Counted from the first letter of the stretch, positions 38,646 through 47,797 are shown. The stretch is DNA of 64,000 nucleotides from Olsenella sp. SW781 (GCF_012027725.1 NZ_SJOU01000004.1:1-64000); one strand, 5' to 3'. Translations and numbers: made by a program. Notes: generated by a model not told the origin, from the letters alone.

Positions 38646-39953
38646 GTGGCCGAGAAGCGCGACTTCCTGGACGAGCTCATTGACCTGCAGAGCGACTGGC
38701 GCGCCCTGTCCGACCTGCCCAGCTCGATGGTGAGCTCGATCACGGGCGAGACCGAGCGCAAGGTCTTCAACCCTGCCGACTACAAGGAGAAGCCCTTCGC
38801 CAACTCCAACCGATGCCTCAGGGTGGCGTCGGGGCGCGAGGACGTGTGCTCCCGCTGCCTGGAGGCGTGCCCGGTCCACGCGATCACGATTCACAACCAG
38901 TCCGTCCTCATCGGCGACGACTGCCGCAAGTGCGGCCTGTGCGCCGCGGTGTGCCCCACGGAGACGTTCTCCACGCGCCGCCACGCCCCGCGCCAGGTCT
39001 ACGACAAGATCGCCCGCGCGGCTTCGGCCTACGAGCAGTGCTACGTCACGTGCACGCGCGCGCTCAAGCGCGTTCCCAAGGAGAACGAGATCGTGCTCGC
39101 GTGCGTGGGATCCATCCCGCGCGAGCTGTGGTTCTCCCTGCTCGCCGACTACGACAACATCAACGTCTACCTGCCGGTGGGCATCTGCGACCGGTGCCGC
39201 ACCACCACGGGCGAGGAGGTCTACACCGACGCCATCGGCACCGCCGAGGAGTGGGCGGACGCCGCGCTCGGCCTGGAGGTCGAGGATGCGGCGCTCACGC
39301 ACGAGCTCACGCGCGCCTACAAGCGGAGCCAGTTCGTGAGCGGGGCCATCCACTCCGCCGAGCGCCTCGTCACGCGGACGAACCCGGCGCTTGCCGGCGC
39401 CAAGGCGGTGGCCCAGAAGATCTCCGACCACACCAAGCGGCTCGACCGCCTGCAGCGCGAGCTCGAGGCCGCCGTGGGCGCCAAGACGTCCACTAACCGG
39501 CAGCGTGTCCTCACCCAGAGCCGCAAGCTCATGATGGGCGCGCTCCAGCATGACGAGGGCCTCGCCGACCTGGTGAGGCTCGAGGTCCCGGTGTGCGACT
39601 CGTCGCTCTGCACCATGTGCGGAGACTGTGCCAAGGCATGCACCACCCGCGCGATCGACCTCGACAAGAAGGGCCACATCACGGTGCGCAGCCCCTACTG
39701 CGTGAGCTGCGGGGCGTGCGTGACCGTTTGCGAGGACGGCGCGCTCTCCATGGAGCCGATGGACGTGCACGAGCTCGTGGTGCCGGACAAGGTGGCCGAG
39801 GAGGTCGCGCGCAAGAAGGCCCAGGCCAAGGAGCAGGCGACAAAGTACCTAGACGAGGGCAAGAAGCAGCTCAACCGCGTGGCGGACGCGCTGGAGAAGC
39901 TCGACGACTCCGATGCCCCCTCCAGCCCCGCCGCCGAGAAGAGCAAGAAGTAA
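38646..39953 (+). CDS. Multi-cluster 4Fe-4S ferredoxin-like protein
   Basis: This 435-residue protein has two bacterial ferredoxin domains. The N-terminal one (about residues 65-120) has CSRCLEACP and CRKCGLCAAVCP. The C-terminal one (about 315-370) has CTMCGDCAKAC and CVSCGACVTVC. Between them a domain with IVLACVGSIPRELWF and GICDRCR resembles MvhD/FrhD-like electron-transfer subunits. A charged helical tail follows. GTG at 38646 after GGAGAGGACTCAC is the start. The redox partner is unknown. Confidence 0.72.
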   Translation: MAEKRDFLDELIDLQSDWRALSDLPSSMVSSITGETERKVFNPADYKEKPFANSNRCLRVASGREDVCSRCLEACPVHAITIHNQSVLIGDDCRKCGLCAAVCPTETFSTRRHAPRQVYDKIARAASAYEQCYVTCTRALKRVPKENEIVLACVGSIPRELWFSLLADYDNINVYLPVGICDRCRTTTGEEVYTDAIGTAEEWADAALGLEVEDAALTHELTRAYKRSQFVSGAIHSAERLVTRTNPALAGAKAVAQKISDHTKRLDRLQRELEAAVGAKTSTNRQRVLTQSRKLMMGALQHDEGLADLVRLEVPVCDSSLCTMCGDCAKACTTRAIDLDKKGHITVRSPYCVSCGACVTVCEDGALSMEPMDVHELVVPDKVAEEVARKKAQAKEQATKYLDEGKKQLNRVADALEKLDDSDAPSSPAAEKSKK

Positions 39954-39963
39954 GGAGAAGAAC

Positions 39964-41040
39964 GTGTCGCTTTCCATCGGTATCGTGGGCCTGCCCAACG
40001 TGGGCAAGTCGACGCTGTTCACCGCGCTCACCAAGAAGGGTGGCCTCGCGGCCAACTACCCCTTCGCCACGATCGACCCCAACGTGGGCATCGTGGACGT
40101 GCCCGACGAGCGCCTGGGCAAGCTGGCGGACATCGTGCACCCCGGGCGCATCGTGCCGGCCACGGTCGAGTTCGTCGACATCGCCGGACTCGTGAAGGGC
40201 GCCAACGAGGGCGAGGGCCTGGGCAACCAGTTCCTTGCCAACATCCGCGAGACCGACGCCATCTGCGAGGTCGTGCGCTACTTCTCCGACCCCAACGTCA
40301 TGCGCGAGGTGGGTCGCGTGGGCGACTTCGTCGACCCTGCGGGCGACGCGGACACCATCATGACCGAGCTCATCCTCGCGGACATCCAGAGCCTGGAGAA
40401 GCAGCTCCCGCGCCTTGAGAAGGAGGCCAAGCGCGACAAGGAGCTCGCGCTGAAGGCCAGCGTCGCGGCCCGCCTGCTCGCCTGGCTGAACGAGGGCAAC
40501 CGCGCCGCCACGATGGAGATGACCGACGAGGAGCGCGCCGAGACCAAGGGCCTCTTCCTTCTTACGATGAAGCCAATCCTCTACGTGGCCAACGTGGACG
40601 AGGACCAGCTCGGCGAGGAGCTCGCCCCCATCGACGGCGTGACGCCGATCCCCATCTGCGCCAAGGTCGAGGCCGAGCTCTCCGAGCTCGAGCCCGATGA
40701 GGCCGCGGAGTATCTGGCGGACCTGGGCCTGGAGAAGAGCGGCCTCGAGACGCTCGCCCAGGCGGCGTACCGCCTGCTGGGCCTGCAGAGCTACTTCACC
40801 GCGGGCGAGATGGAGGTCAAGGCCTGGACCGTGCGCGTGGGCGCCAAGGCCCCCGAGGCCGCCGGCGTCATCCACTCGGACTTCGAGCGCGGCTTCATCA
40901 AGGCCGAGGTCGCCAGCTACGAGGACTACGTCGCGCTCGGAGGTGAGGCCGGCTGCAAGAACGCCGGCAAGCTCCGCATCGAGGGCAAGGACTACGTCGT
41001 CCAGGACGGCGACGTGATGCACTTCCGCTTCAACGTGTAG
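39964..41040 (+). CDS. ychF: Ribosome-binding ATPase YchF (Obg family)
   Basis: This 358-residue protein has the P-loop [28 protein letters not shown], the ATP-preferring specificity region and a C-terminal TGS domain ending [16 protein letters not shown]. It starts with GTG after AAGGAGAAGAAC, 10 bases after the ferredoxin gene. YchF binds ribosomes and is linked to stress responses. A strong hairpin follows. Confidence 0.95.
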   Translation: MSLSIGIVGLPNVGKSTLFTALTKKGGLAANYPFATIDPNVGIVDVPDERLGKLADIVHPGRIVPATVEFVDIAGLVKGANEGEGLGNQFLANIRETDAICEVVRYFSDPNVMREVGRVGDFVDPAGDADTIMTELILADIQSLEKQLPRLEKEAKRDKELALKASVAARLLAWLNEGNRAATMEMTDEERAETKGLFLLTMKPILYVANVDEDQLGEELAPIDGVTPIPICAKVEAELSELEPDEAAEYLADLGLEKSGLETLAQAAYRLLGLQSYFTAGEMEVKAWTVRVGAKAPEAAGVIHSDFERGFIKAEVASYEDYVALGGEAGCKNAGKLRIEGKDYVVQDGDVMHFRFNV

Positions 41041-41063
41041 CGGCCGCATGCAACGTCGAGGGT

Positions 41064-41140
41064 AGGCCCCGAGGGCCCCCTCCCAAAGGTGCTTCGCGCT
41101 TATGCGCTCAGGAACCTTTGGGAGGGGGCCTTCGGGGCCT
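41064..41140 (+). terminator. Long hairpin terminator after ychF
   Basis: Arms near 41064-41092 and 41111-41140 pair over almost 30 bases, with AGGCCCCGAGGGCCCCCTCC on the left. The loop is GC-rich. Its plan, a long outer stem with an inner AAAGGT/ACCTTT stem, resembles the elements after rpsJ and rplX. It lies between convergent genes and may serve both. Confidence 0.65.
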
Positions 41141-41248
41141 CGTCGTTGGTGCGGTCTTACCGGCTGGGAAAAACGAGGGCGCCCCGCACGTCGTTTGGCG
41201 TGCGGGGCGCGAGTCGCCGTTCTTCTCGGCAGGTTCTTCTCGCCTGCG

Positions 41249-42793
41249 CTACCCGAGGTCGGACCCCAGGATGACGACCACGTCATACTCCGTGGAGTGG
41301 GTCCCGTCGTTCTTGTGGACCTGCGAGGAGCTCACCCCGAGCGTCTCGGCCACGCCTACCGCGGCGCTCTCGGAGCTGCCGTTGTAGTAGATCGCGGTGG
41401 TGGTGACGCCTCCCTCGGAGGCGTTGCCGGAGACTGCGTCGAAGCCCGCCACGGCGAGGTCCGTCGCGGCGTTGCCCGCGAGCCCGGCGATGCCGGTGCC
41501 GTTGAGGACGATGACGTCGCCGGAGTAGGTGGGCTCGACGGAGGGGGCGTCGTCGGCATCGGAGCTCGGGCTCGTGCCATCGCCGTTCGAGATGTTGGTG
41601 CCGCTGCCGATGGAGCCCGCGACGCCGGCGGTGAAGTCCTGGCTGGCGTCGGAGTAGGGCGACTCGCCCGCCTTGACGCGCTCCATCATCTCGTCCCAGG
41701 CGTCCTCGTCCACGATCTCGTACCAGAGGTTGTTGATGTACTCGGAGATGGTGGGGACCTGGCCGGAGTACATGTTGTTGTCCGTGTCGAAGCTGCGGAA
41801 CTGGCCCACGAGGCCCACGATGTCGGTCACGCTGAAGTCGGTGGTCACGCTGTTGGCGAGCTCCGAGACCGTGGCCGCCATGGTGGTGAGGTCGCCGAGC
41901 TGCAGGACCTTCTTCACGATGGCGCCGATGACCATGCGCTGGTTGGCGGCGCGGTAGAAGTCGCCGCCGCCGTAGTCGTCGTACGCGTGGCGGGCGCGGC
42001 AGAGGCCGAGCGCCTGCTCGCCGTTGATGGTCTGGGTGCCGGCGGGCAGGTCGATGACGGCGAAGTCGTCGTGGATGGCGATGGGGAGCGTGACCTCGAT
42101 GCCGCCGATGGTGTCGACGATGGAGATGAGCTGCTCGAAGTCAATCTCCGCGTAGTGGGAGATGTCGACGCCCGCGAAGTCCGACACCACGTCGACCATG
42201 TACGCGGCGCCGCCGAAGGAGTAGGCGGCGTTGATCTTCTGCTCGCCGTTGGAGCCCATGTCGACCATCGTGTCGCGCGGGATGGAGACGAGCGTCACCT
42301 TCTGCGCGGGCGGGTCCACGCGCGCGAGGATGATGGTGTCGGCGCGGAAGTTGGAGGCGTCCTCGCCCCACTCCTCAGAGCGGCCCTCGCTCTTGTCGAC
42401 GCCGAGGAGCAGCATGTAGAAGGGCTCCTGGGGCTCCACGGCCACGAGCTGCTGGCGGAGCTCCGAGGAGACCCCCTCGTTGAAGCGGCTGTTGATGTCC
42501 GCGAGGTAGAGCCCGAGCGCGGTGCCCGCCCCGGCGAGAAGGACGAGGACGGTGATGAGGAAGACCTTGAGGACCCTGCCGCGGCCCTTGCGGCGCTGGC
42601 GGCGCTTGTAGGCGTCGACGCCGTCGGCGCGCGACGGCGCGCTTCTCGTCGCGCTGCCGGCGGGGGTGGAGCGGCGGCTTGTGCCGCGGGTCTGCACGAC
42701 GGGCTCGAACTGCGACGCGCCACCGTAGAGGTTGTCCGAGAGACGCGCCTGCTCCGCGCGGGTCATGCGCTTGTGCTTTTTCCTGTCGGGCAC
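41249..42793 (-). CDS. LytR-CpsA-Psr (LCP) family cell-wall glycopolymer ligase
   Basis: This 514-residue protein has a basic cytoplasmic N-terminus, one membrane segment (about residues 70-95) and an extracellular LCP domain with LLLGVDKSEG, SIPRDTMVDMG and RARHAYDDYGGGDFYRAANQ. These hold the conserved Arg and Asp residues for pyrophosphate lipid binding. A C-terminal LytR_C domain follows a Ser/Asp-rich linker. LCP enzymes attach teichoic acids or polysaccharides to peptidoglycan. The start is GTG at 42793. Confidence 0.92.
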   Translation of the reverse strand: MPDRKKHKRMTRAEQARLSDNLYGGASQFEPVVQTRGTSRRSTPAGSATRSAPSRADGVDAYKRRQRRKGRGRVLKVFLITVLVLLAGAGTALGLYLADINSRFNEGVSSELRQQLVAVEPQEPFYMLLLGVDKSEGRSEEWGEDASNFRADTIILARVDPPAQKVTLVSIPRDTMVDMGSNGEQKINAAYSFGGAAYMVDVVSDFAGVDISHYAEIDFEQLISIVDTIGGIEVTLPIAIHDDFAVIDLPAGTQTINGEQALGLCRARHAYDDYGGGDFYRAANQRMVIGAIVKKVLQLGDLTTMAATVSELANSVTTDFSVTDIVGLVGQFRSFDTDNNMYSGQVPTISEYINNLWYEIVDEDAWDEMMERVKAGESPYSDASQDFTAGVAGSIGSGTNISNGDGTSPSSDADDAPSVEPTYSGDVIVLNGTGIAGLAGNAATDLAVAGFDAVSGNASEGGVTTTAIYYNGSSESAAVGVAETLGVSSSQVHKNDGTHSTEYDVVVILGSDLG

Positions 42794-42836
42794 GAGGGAC
42801 CCTTCTGTCGTTGGGGGCACACGGCCCCGCGAGCGG

Positions 42837-42853
42837 CTTAGATACAATCTAAG
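42837..42853. promoter_or_regulatory. Operator-like inverted repeat between the LCP gene and guaA
   Basis: CTTAGAT and ATCTAAG flank a 3-base spacer. The site lies 44 bases upstream of the LCP start, in the divergent region shared with guaA. It stands out as AT-rich in GC-rich surroundings and may be a regulator site or part of the LCP promoter. Confidence 0.42.
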
Positions 42854-42985
42854 GATGATACGGGAGCCAAGTGTAAGGCGCATGAAGGCCCATAAAAACG
42901 TGCGGATTCTTACGAAAATGCAATAATGGATAGGATTTGTGCACATCGCGCCGAGAAGGCGCGTGGCGAGAAGACCGGAGGATGT

Positions 42986-44575
42986 ATGAGCGAGGCTACC
43001 CCCAAGCAGTTTGTGGCGGTTCTGGACTTTGGCGCCCAGTACGGGCAGCTGATTGCGCGTCGCGTGCGCGACCTGCACGTGTACTCGGAGATCGTGCCCT
43101 GCGACATCCCCGCAGACGAGCTTGCGGCCATGAAGCCCTCCGCGCTCATCCTCTCGGGCGGTCCGGCGAGCGTGTATGCCGAGGACGCGCCGAGCGTGGA
43201 CCCGGCGATCTTCTCGCTTGGCCTTCCCGTGCTGGGATTTTGCTACGGTCACCAGATCATGGCCGTGACGCTGGGCGGCGAGGTCGCGCACTCCGAGGTG
43301 GGCGAGTACGGGCCGGCCACGATCGCGCGCAGCGGCGAGTCCGAGCTGTTTGCCGGCACGCCCGAGGAGCAGACCGTGTGGATGAGCCACCGCGACGCTG
43401 TGAGCCGCGTGCCCGAGGGCTTTGTCGTCACGTCGTCCACGGACGTGTGCCCGGTGGCCTCCATGGAGTGCGCTTCTCGCAAGCTCTACTCCACGCAGTT
43501 CCACCCGGAGGTGCGCCACACCGAGCACGGCCGCGCGCTGCTGGAGAACTTCCTCTTTGGCGTCTGCGGCCTGGCGGCCACGTGGACCATGGACAACATC
43601 ATTGACGAGAAGGTCGCGGAGATCCGCGCGCAGGTGGGTGACCGCAAGGTCATCCTGGGCCTTTCAGGCGGCGTTGACTCCTCCGTGGTGGCCGCGCTCG
43701 TGCACCGCGCGATTGGCGACCAGCTGACCTGCGTCTTCGTGAACCACGGGATGCTGCGCAAGGGCGAGCCGGAGATGGTCGAGGAGGTCTTCCGCGACCA
43801 GTTCCAGGTGCCGCTCGTGCACGTGCACGCCGAGCGTCGCTACGAGCGGCTGCTTGCCGGCGTGACCGAGCCGGAGGAGAAGCGCCGCCGCATTGGCTCC
43901 GAGTTCTGGAAGGTCTTCTTCGACGAGGCCCAGCGCATCGGCGGGGTGGAGATGCTCGCGCAGGGCACCATCTACCCGGACATCATCGAGTCCGGCGCGC
44001 GCAAGACGGGCGGCAAGGCCTCCACGATCAAGAGCCACCACAACCTGATCCCGTTCCCCGAGGGCGTGCACTTTGACCTCATCGAGCCGCTCGACCACTT
44101 CTTCAAGGACGAGGTGCGCGAGCTGGGCGTGGCGCTGGGGCTGCCGGACCGCATGGTGTACCGTCAGCCGTTCCCGGGCCCGGGCCTGGCCATCCGCATC
44201 ATCGGCGAGGTGACCCCCGAGAAGCTGGAGATCCTCAAGAACGCCGACGCCATCGTGCGCGAGGAGCTGGACGCCTACAACGAGCGACTCTTCGAGGAAA
44301 CCGGGGAGCGCAACTCCGAGCACAGCTGCTGGCAGTACTTCGCCGTCCTGCCCGACATCCGCTCCGTGGGCGTCATGGGCGACGAGCGCACGTACGCGCG
44401 TCCGGTGATCGTGCGCGCGGTGGAGAGCTCCGACGCGATGACCGCGGACTGGGCGAAGCTGCCGTACGACGTGCTGGGCCGCATCTCCTCGCGGATCGTG
44501 GCGGAGGTTCCGGGCGTGAACCGCGTGGTGTACGACGTCACGCCGAAGCCCCCCGCCACGATAGAGTGGGAGTGA
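42986..44575 (+). CDS. guaA: GMP synthase (glutamine-hydrolysing)
   Basis: This 529-residue enzyme has the class I glutaminase triad Cys (GFCYGHQ) and His-x-Glu (FHPEV), the ATP-PPase P-loop GLSGGVDSSV and the C-terminal VVYDVTPKPPATIEWE. It aminates XMP to GMP. ATG at 42986 follows GGAGGATGT. The gene is complete at its 3' end. Accessory DNA begins directly after its stop, as at guaA integration hotspots. Confidence 0.96.
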   Translation: MSEATPKQFVAVLDFGAQYGQLIARRVRDLHVYSEIVPCDIPADELAAMKPSALILSGGPASVYAEDAPSVDPAIFSLGLPVLGFCYGHQIMAVTLGGEVAHSEVGEYGPATIARSGESELFAGTPEEQTVWMSHRDAVSRVPEGFVVTSSTDVCPVASMECASRKLYSTQFHPEVRHTEHGRALLENFLFGVCGLAATWTMDNIIDEKVAEIRAQVGDRKVILGLSGGVDSSVVAALVHRAIGDQLTCVFVNHGMLRKGEPEMVEEVFRDQFQVPLVHVHAERRYERLLAGVTEPEEKRRRIGSEFWKVFFDEAQRIGGVEMLAQGTIYPDIIESGARKTGGKASTIKSHHNLIPFPEGVHFDLIEPLDHFFKDEVRELGVALGLPDRMVYRQPFPGPGLAIRIIGEVTPEKLEILKNADAIVREELDAYNERLFEETGERNSEHSCWQYFAVLPDIRSVGVMGDERTYARPVIVRAVESSDAMTADWAKLPYDVLGRISSRIVAEVPGVNRVVYDVTPKPPATIEWE

Positions 44576-44600
44576 TTTTCGGGGTCTGACGCTTTCCAAC
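44556..44600. other. Candidate left attachment junction at the guaA 3' end
   Basis: The 3' end of guaA is a known target for integrases of genomic islands. Phage-like genes begin within 200 bases of its stop. No second copy of the guaA end is found before the window ends, so the right junction probably lies beyond it or has been lost. Confidence 0.35.
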
Positions 44601-44635
44601 ACCATCTTCCAAAAACTGACATTTCCGCAGGTCAA

Positions 44636-44670
44636 GAAAGGGTTTCGTTCGATTCGGACGGAACCCTTTC
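44636..44670 (+). terminator. 16-bp hairpin downstream of guaA
   Basis: GAAAGGGTTTCGTTCG pairs along its full length, with some G-U, with CGGACGGAACCCTTTC around ATT. No U-tract follows. It may end the guaA transcript. Confidence 0.5.
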
Positions 44671-44769
44671 TCACAGAGGAAAACGCTTAGAACAGGATTA
44701 TTTGTGGCAACTTTTGTGGCACCCTGGCGGGTCAAGAGATTCCAAGAGAGCGCTTAGAGGAGGCTCAAG

Positions 44770-45066
44770 ATGGACGAGAATTGGAAGAATCTGGAAGACG
44801 CGGAAGACTTCGCTTACTTCAGAGCAGAGCTCGTAGAGATGTCCCCGGAGAGCTATTCCCTGGAGGAAAAGAAGCAGATCCTCGAAGACATGTGGAAGAC
44901 GTCCTCCGACATCGAGAACAGGATGCGCGAGGACTTCGCGAAGCTCGACGAGGTGTCCCAGACGAAGCTCCTCGACAGCCTTGGAGCGTCGGGATACCGT
45001 GACCGGGATTGGTGGTACCGCATGCTCATGGACGGTCCAAAGCACCGCGACAAGCCGACCATCTAG
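44770..45066 (+). CDS. Small acidic protein of unknown function
   Basis: This 98-residue protein is acidic and helical, with many Glu, Asp and Lys and no recognised domain. AGAGGAGGCTCAAG precedes the ATG, so it is very likely translated. It sits at the left edge of the prophage region, convergent with the lysis genes. It ends near WWYRMLMDGPKHRDKPTI. Confidence 0.7.
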   Translation: MDENWKNLEDAEDFAYFRAELVEMSPESYSLEEKKQILEDMWKTSSDIENRMREDFAKLDEVSQTKLLDSLGASGYRDRDWWYRMLMDGPKHRDKPTI

Positions 45067-45071
45067 ACGCC

Positions 45072-45110
45072 AGCGCCCCCGCATCCGTCCAACGATGCGG
45101 GGGCGCTCTT
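45072..45110. terminator. Bidirectional terminator between the edge gene and lysis genes
   Basis: AGCGCCCCCGCATC (45072-45085) pairs perfectly with 45094-45107 around an 8-base loop, followed by CTT. It can serve both convergent transcripts. Confidence 0.65.
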
Positions 45111-45138
45111 GTGAACACCTTTGAGAGGGCACAGAACG

Positions 45139-45252
45139 TTACGAATCGATCCTGCCGACGAGCCAGACAACGGGCACGAGAGGAAGGGCGGCGAACAGAA
45201 GAAGCACCGTCAGTGCCACGCCCAGACCCCAGCCGACGTCCTCCCGCGTCAC
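45139..45252 (-). CDS. Small membrane protein downstream of the endolysin
   Basis: This 37-residue protein has one hydrophobic segment (GLGVALTVLLLFAALPLVPV). Its GTG start overlaps the endolysin stop (GTGA), which implies translational coupling. It is the last gene of the lysis cassette and may be a holin accessory. No family is recognised. Confidence 0.55.
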   Translation of the reverse strand: MTREDVGWGLGVALTVLLLFAALPLVPVVWLVGRIDS

Positions 45253-46196
45253 GACAGCATCTCGTTCACACGGGCCTGCACGGCGTCGTAGTGCGACCCC
45301 AGACGGCGCTTGCGCTCGGCGCCGTTGCCGTAGTCGCCGCGGATCACCGCACGCGCCAGGGCGTCGACGTCGGCACCGCCAGACGAGCCTCCCGAAGAGC
45401 CCCCGGCACCCAGCATCTTGTTCACGCGCGCCTGGACCTCCGCGTAGCGGTCGCCCAACGCGGCCTTGCGGGCCGCCCCGTTTCCGAACTCGCCCGCGAT
45501 CACGCGGCGCGCGAGGTCGTCCACGTCGTCGGCGGCAGGCGCCTGGGCGGCGGGCGCGCCCGAACCTCCCGCCAGGATGCGGTTCACCTCCGCTTGGACC
45601 TCGGAGTAGCGGCTCCCCAGGGCCGCGCGCCGCGCGTCCCCGTTTCCGAACTCGCCGGCGATGACGCGCCGCGCGAGCTCCGCGACCGCGCCCTCCGGGG
45701 CGGCCGGGGTCGTGCCGCCAGAAACAACGCCGCTCGTGATGCGCGCCTTCAGCGCCGCCCACTTGGACGAGGCCACGTAGGGCGCAGGGCACAGCTTGCC
45801 CGTCACGTCGTAGTGGCGGATGACGCCGGAGGAGCCGATGCCGTACTTGGCCATGAGCTTCTGCACCAGCCAGGCAAGCTTGGTGATCTCCGTCCCGCTG
45901 TAGTCCTCGCCGGCGGAGACCACCTCGATGCCGATCGCCCGGCAGTTCATGTCCCAGTTGCCCGCGTGCCAGGCGGTGTCGCCCTCGGCGACGCTCTGGT
46001 AGATCTCGGGCGTGATGTCGTCGACGAAGTAGTGCGCCGACGCGCCCTGACCCTCGTTCCGCGCGAAGTACGTCGCGTTGTTGCGCGCGCTCGCCGTGGT
46101 GCCCGTGTAGTGGACCACGATGCGGTCGATTGCGCGGGAGCGCCCGCGCGTCATATGGTCGGACCCACATTGCTTGAAGAGGATGCTATACGCCAT
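45249..46196 (-). CDS. Phage endolysin: N-acetylmuramoyl-L-alanine amidase with three CW_7 repeats
   Basis: This 315-residue protein has an amidase_2 domain (residues 15-145) with zinc ligands His29, His128 and Cys136. Three Cpl-7-type wall-binding repeats follow at about 170-208, 224-262 and 276-314, each with the pattern LARxVIxGxxGNGxxRxxxLG. It cleaves peptidoglycan for phage release. ATG at 46196 is chosen because it gives the natural amidase start. It overlaps the preceding small gene by 11 bases. Confidence 0.93.
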   Translation of the reverse strand: MAYSILFKQCGSDHMTRGRSRAIDRIVVHYTGTTASARNNATYFARNEGQGASAHYFVDDITPEIYQSVAEGDTAWHAGNWDMNCRAIGIEVVSAGEDYSGTEITKLAWLVQKLMAKYGIGSSGVIRHYDVTGKLCPAPYVASSKWAALKARITSGVVSGGTTPAAPEGAVAELARRVIAGEFGNGDARRAALGSRYSEVQAEVNRILAGGSGAPAAQAPAADDVDDLARRVIAGEFGNGAARKAALGDRYAEVQARVNKMLGAGGSSGGSSGGADVDALARAVIRGDYGNGAERKRRLGSHYDAVQARVNEMLS

Positions 46197-46362
46197 CGGA
46201 TACCTCCTCGAAGCCGTCGTCCTCGCCCTCATCGGGCTCCCAGCCGTCGGGCGCGGCTGCCTCGACGCCTTCGCCGTGCAGCTCCTCCCAGCGCTTCCGC
46301 TCGTCATCGGACGCGTTCGCGCCCGTCACGTCGGCGAACTCCGCCGTCGCGAAATCACTCAT
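46186..46362 (-). CDS. Small acidic phage protein
   Basis: This 58-residue, very acidic protein contains DDERKRWEELHGEG. Its ATG overlaps the end of the holin gene by 8 bases (ATGAGTGA), and its end overlaps the endolysin start by 11. It belongs to the lysis cassette, but its function is unknown. Confidence 0.6.
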   Translation of the reverse strand: MSDFATAEFADVTGANASDDERKRWEELHGEGVEAAAPDGWEPDEGEDDGFEEVSDGV

Positions 46363-46582
46363 CGGAGAGCTCCTTCTTCTCAACGCTTGCCGCGCCCAGC
46401 TCCGCCATGACGGGCGACAGCACTGCCATCACAAGCGCCACCACCACGGCGCGCCACGTGGGCTCCAGCACCGCGCAGCCGACGAGCATGTCGATGTTCG
46501 CGACGATCACGCCCAAGACGCCCTGCACGACCGTGCGCAAGAGCCTCCACTGCCATTCGTTCGAAGTGAGAAACGTATCCAT
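46355..46582 (-). CDS. Putative phage holin
   Basis: This 75-residue protein has two hydrophobic segments (about 18-38 and 43-62) and a charged C-terminus ending EKKELSDE. Size, topology and position just upstream of the endolysin fit a holin that permeabilises the membrane at lysis. Confidence 0.7.
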   Translation of the reverse strand: MDTFLTSNEWQWRLLRTVVQGVLGVIVANIDMLVGCAVLEPTWRAVVVALVMAVLSPVMAELGAASVEKKELSDE

Positions 46583-46584
46583 GG

Positions 46585-46797
46585 CTATCCCTTCCTCAAG
46601 TTGTCAATCTCCGCCTTCACCACCGCGACGTCCTGCTCCAACGCGTAGGTGCGCTCAATCAGGCAGTTGTGCTTCTCGACCTGCCTCGTTAGGTTGTCGA
46701 TCTTCACCTCCATGACCGCACGGCTGCGCGAGTTGGACACGAGCACGCCGATCAAGGTGAGGACGCCCGTCACCAGCGCAGCGATTACCGACTCCAC
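46585..46797 (-). CDS. Small phage membrane protein with coiled coil
   Basis: This 70-residue protein starts with GTG at 46797 after AAGGAGGTGCGT. An N-terminal membrane segment (about 2-20) is followed by a coiled coil (EVKIDNLTRQVEKHNCLIER). It resembles XhlA-like lysis accessory proteins in layout, but no family match can be claimed. It is two bases from the holin gene. Confidence 0.6.
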   Translation of the reverse strand: MESVIAALVTGVLTLIGVLVSNSRSRAVMEVKIDNLTRQVEKHNCLIERTYALEQDVAVVKAEIDNLRKG

Positions 46798-47013
46798 ACG
46801 CACCTCCTTTCCAGACAGGCTCGCCCCGTCTGGAAAGGAGTGTCCGCTACGGTCACAAATGGGCCATTCAACTGGGGAAATGGACGAACCGTCGCGTTTC
46901 GTCACTTCACACAACGGTTCACAAAGGAAGACGCGCCCTATCAGAAGCGCAAAATGAAAGGGCGGCGAATTCGCCGCCCAATAACAAGATACGTTTTCGT
47001 TCGATTATCCCGT

Positions 47014-47625
47014 CTAGTCAGAGACGGTGGCATAGCCCTTTTCGGCGAGCCATTCGATCATTGCCTCGTAAACGTCGCGTTCGGTTTGCCACTCGAAAAT
47101 GTCGGCATCGTCGGTGTAATCAAGCTGCGCGGAGTTCGGAAAGTAAGACTTGAGGATCCTGGTCGTTTTGACGTTCAGGTCTTCAACCAAAGACCTCTGC
47201 TTTTCTCCGGGGAGCTTCCTGAACTCCTCCTCATCCACGCCGTGCATGAGAAGCGTGTTGAAGAAATGCCTGCGAGATCCAATCCGCTCCCGCTCGTGCA
47301 TGCGATAAGGGAAATAGGCGGGATTCAGGTAGTGCTCGAGCCAGTGATCGCGAACCTCCGGGTGCTCCATGATGTCGACCTTGAGCGTCCACAGGTACTT
47401 GCCGCGAAGGAAGTCGGGATGAACGTCGATCGCCCTGGCAATCTCGTCGAGAAGCTGGGGCGTGATCTCGTTGTCTTTGATAGCTCGCTGAACCGTGCGG
47501 ATATCGTAGGGGATGGAGCCCTCTCGCTCGGGGTTTGTCAGCTTCCTCACGGAGAGGCCGCGCCGATGGATGACGTCCTTAAGCCATTTGCCGTCGATGG
47601 GTTGCTTCGATTTCTTTTTCGTCAA
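47014..47625 (-). CDS. Putative phage repressor-type DNA-binding protein
   Basis: This 203-residue protein has an N-terminal HTH-like region (KWLKDVIHRRGLSVRKL, then DIRTVQRAIKDNEITPQLLDEIARAI). The C-terminal part has no recognised domain. TTG at 47625 after TTTAGGAG is the best start. A perfect 18-bp palindrome lies 18 bases upstream, typical of autoregulation. It may control the lysis genes just downstream or lysogeny. Confidence 0.6.
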   Translation of the reverse strand: MTKKKSKQPIDGKWLKDVIHRRGLSVRKLTNPEREGSIPYDIRTVQRAIKDNEITPQLLDEIARAIDVHPDFLRGKYLWTLKVDIMEHPEVRDHWLEHYLNPAYFPYRMHERERIGSRRHFFNTLLMHGVDEEEFRKLPGEKQRSLVEDLNVKTTRILKSYFPNSAQLDYTDDADIFEWQTERDVYEAMIEWLAEKGYATVSD

Positions 47626-47642
47626 AAGCACTCCTAAAGGTA

Positions 47643-47660
47643 TACGACATTTATGTCGTA
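47643..47660. promoter_or_regulatory. Perfect 18-bp operator upstream of the repressor-like gene
   Basis: TACGACAT and ATGTCGTA flank TT. The palindrome sits just upstream of the 47625 start and in the divergent gap to the small gene at 47798. It is a good candidate binding site for that protein. Confidence 0.6.
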
Positions 47661-47797
47661 AGTACCATCTTACACTTTCTGACACTCCGAAATAGACTTG
47701 GTTTATCAGGTGTTATAACAGCTGCCGTAAAAGACCACTTCGACGAACCCGTCTCGCATGCAACGGGGGGCGCGAAAGCACACCCAAGGAGACCACA

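Noticed and set aside
44699-44721. TTGTGGCA direct repeat as an attachment core
   Set aside because: Only an 8-base repeat next to guaA was seen, with no partner copy at the far end of the accessory region.
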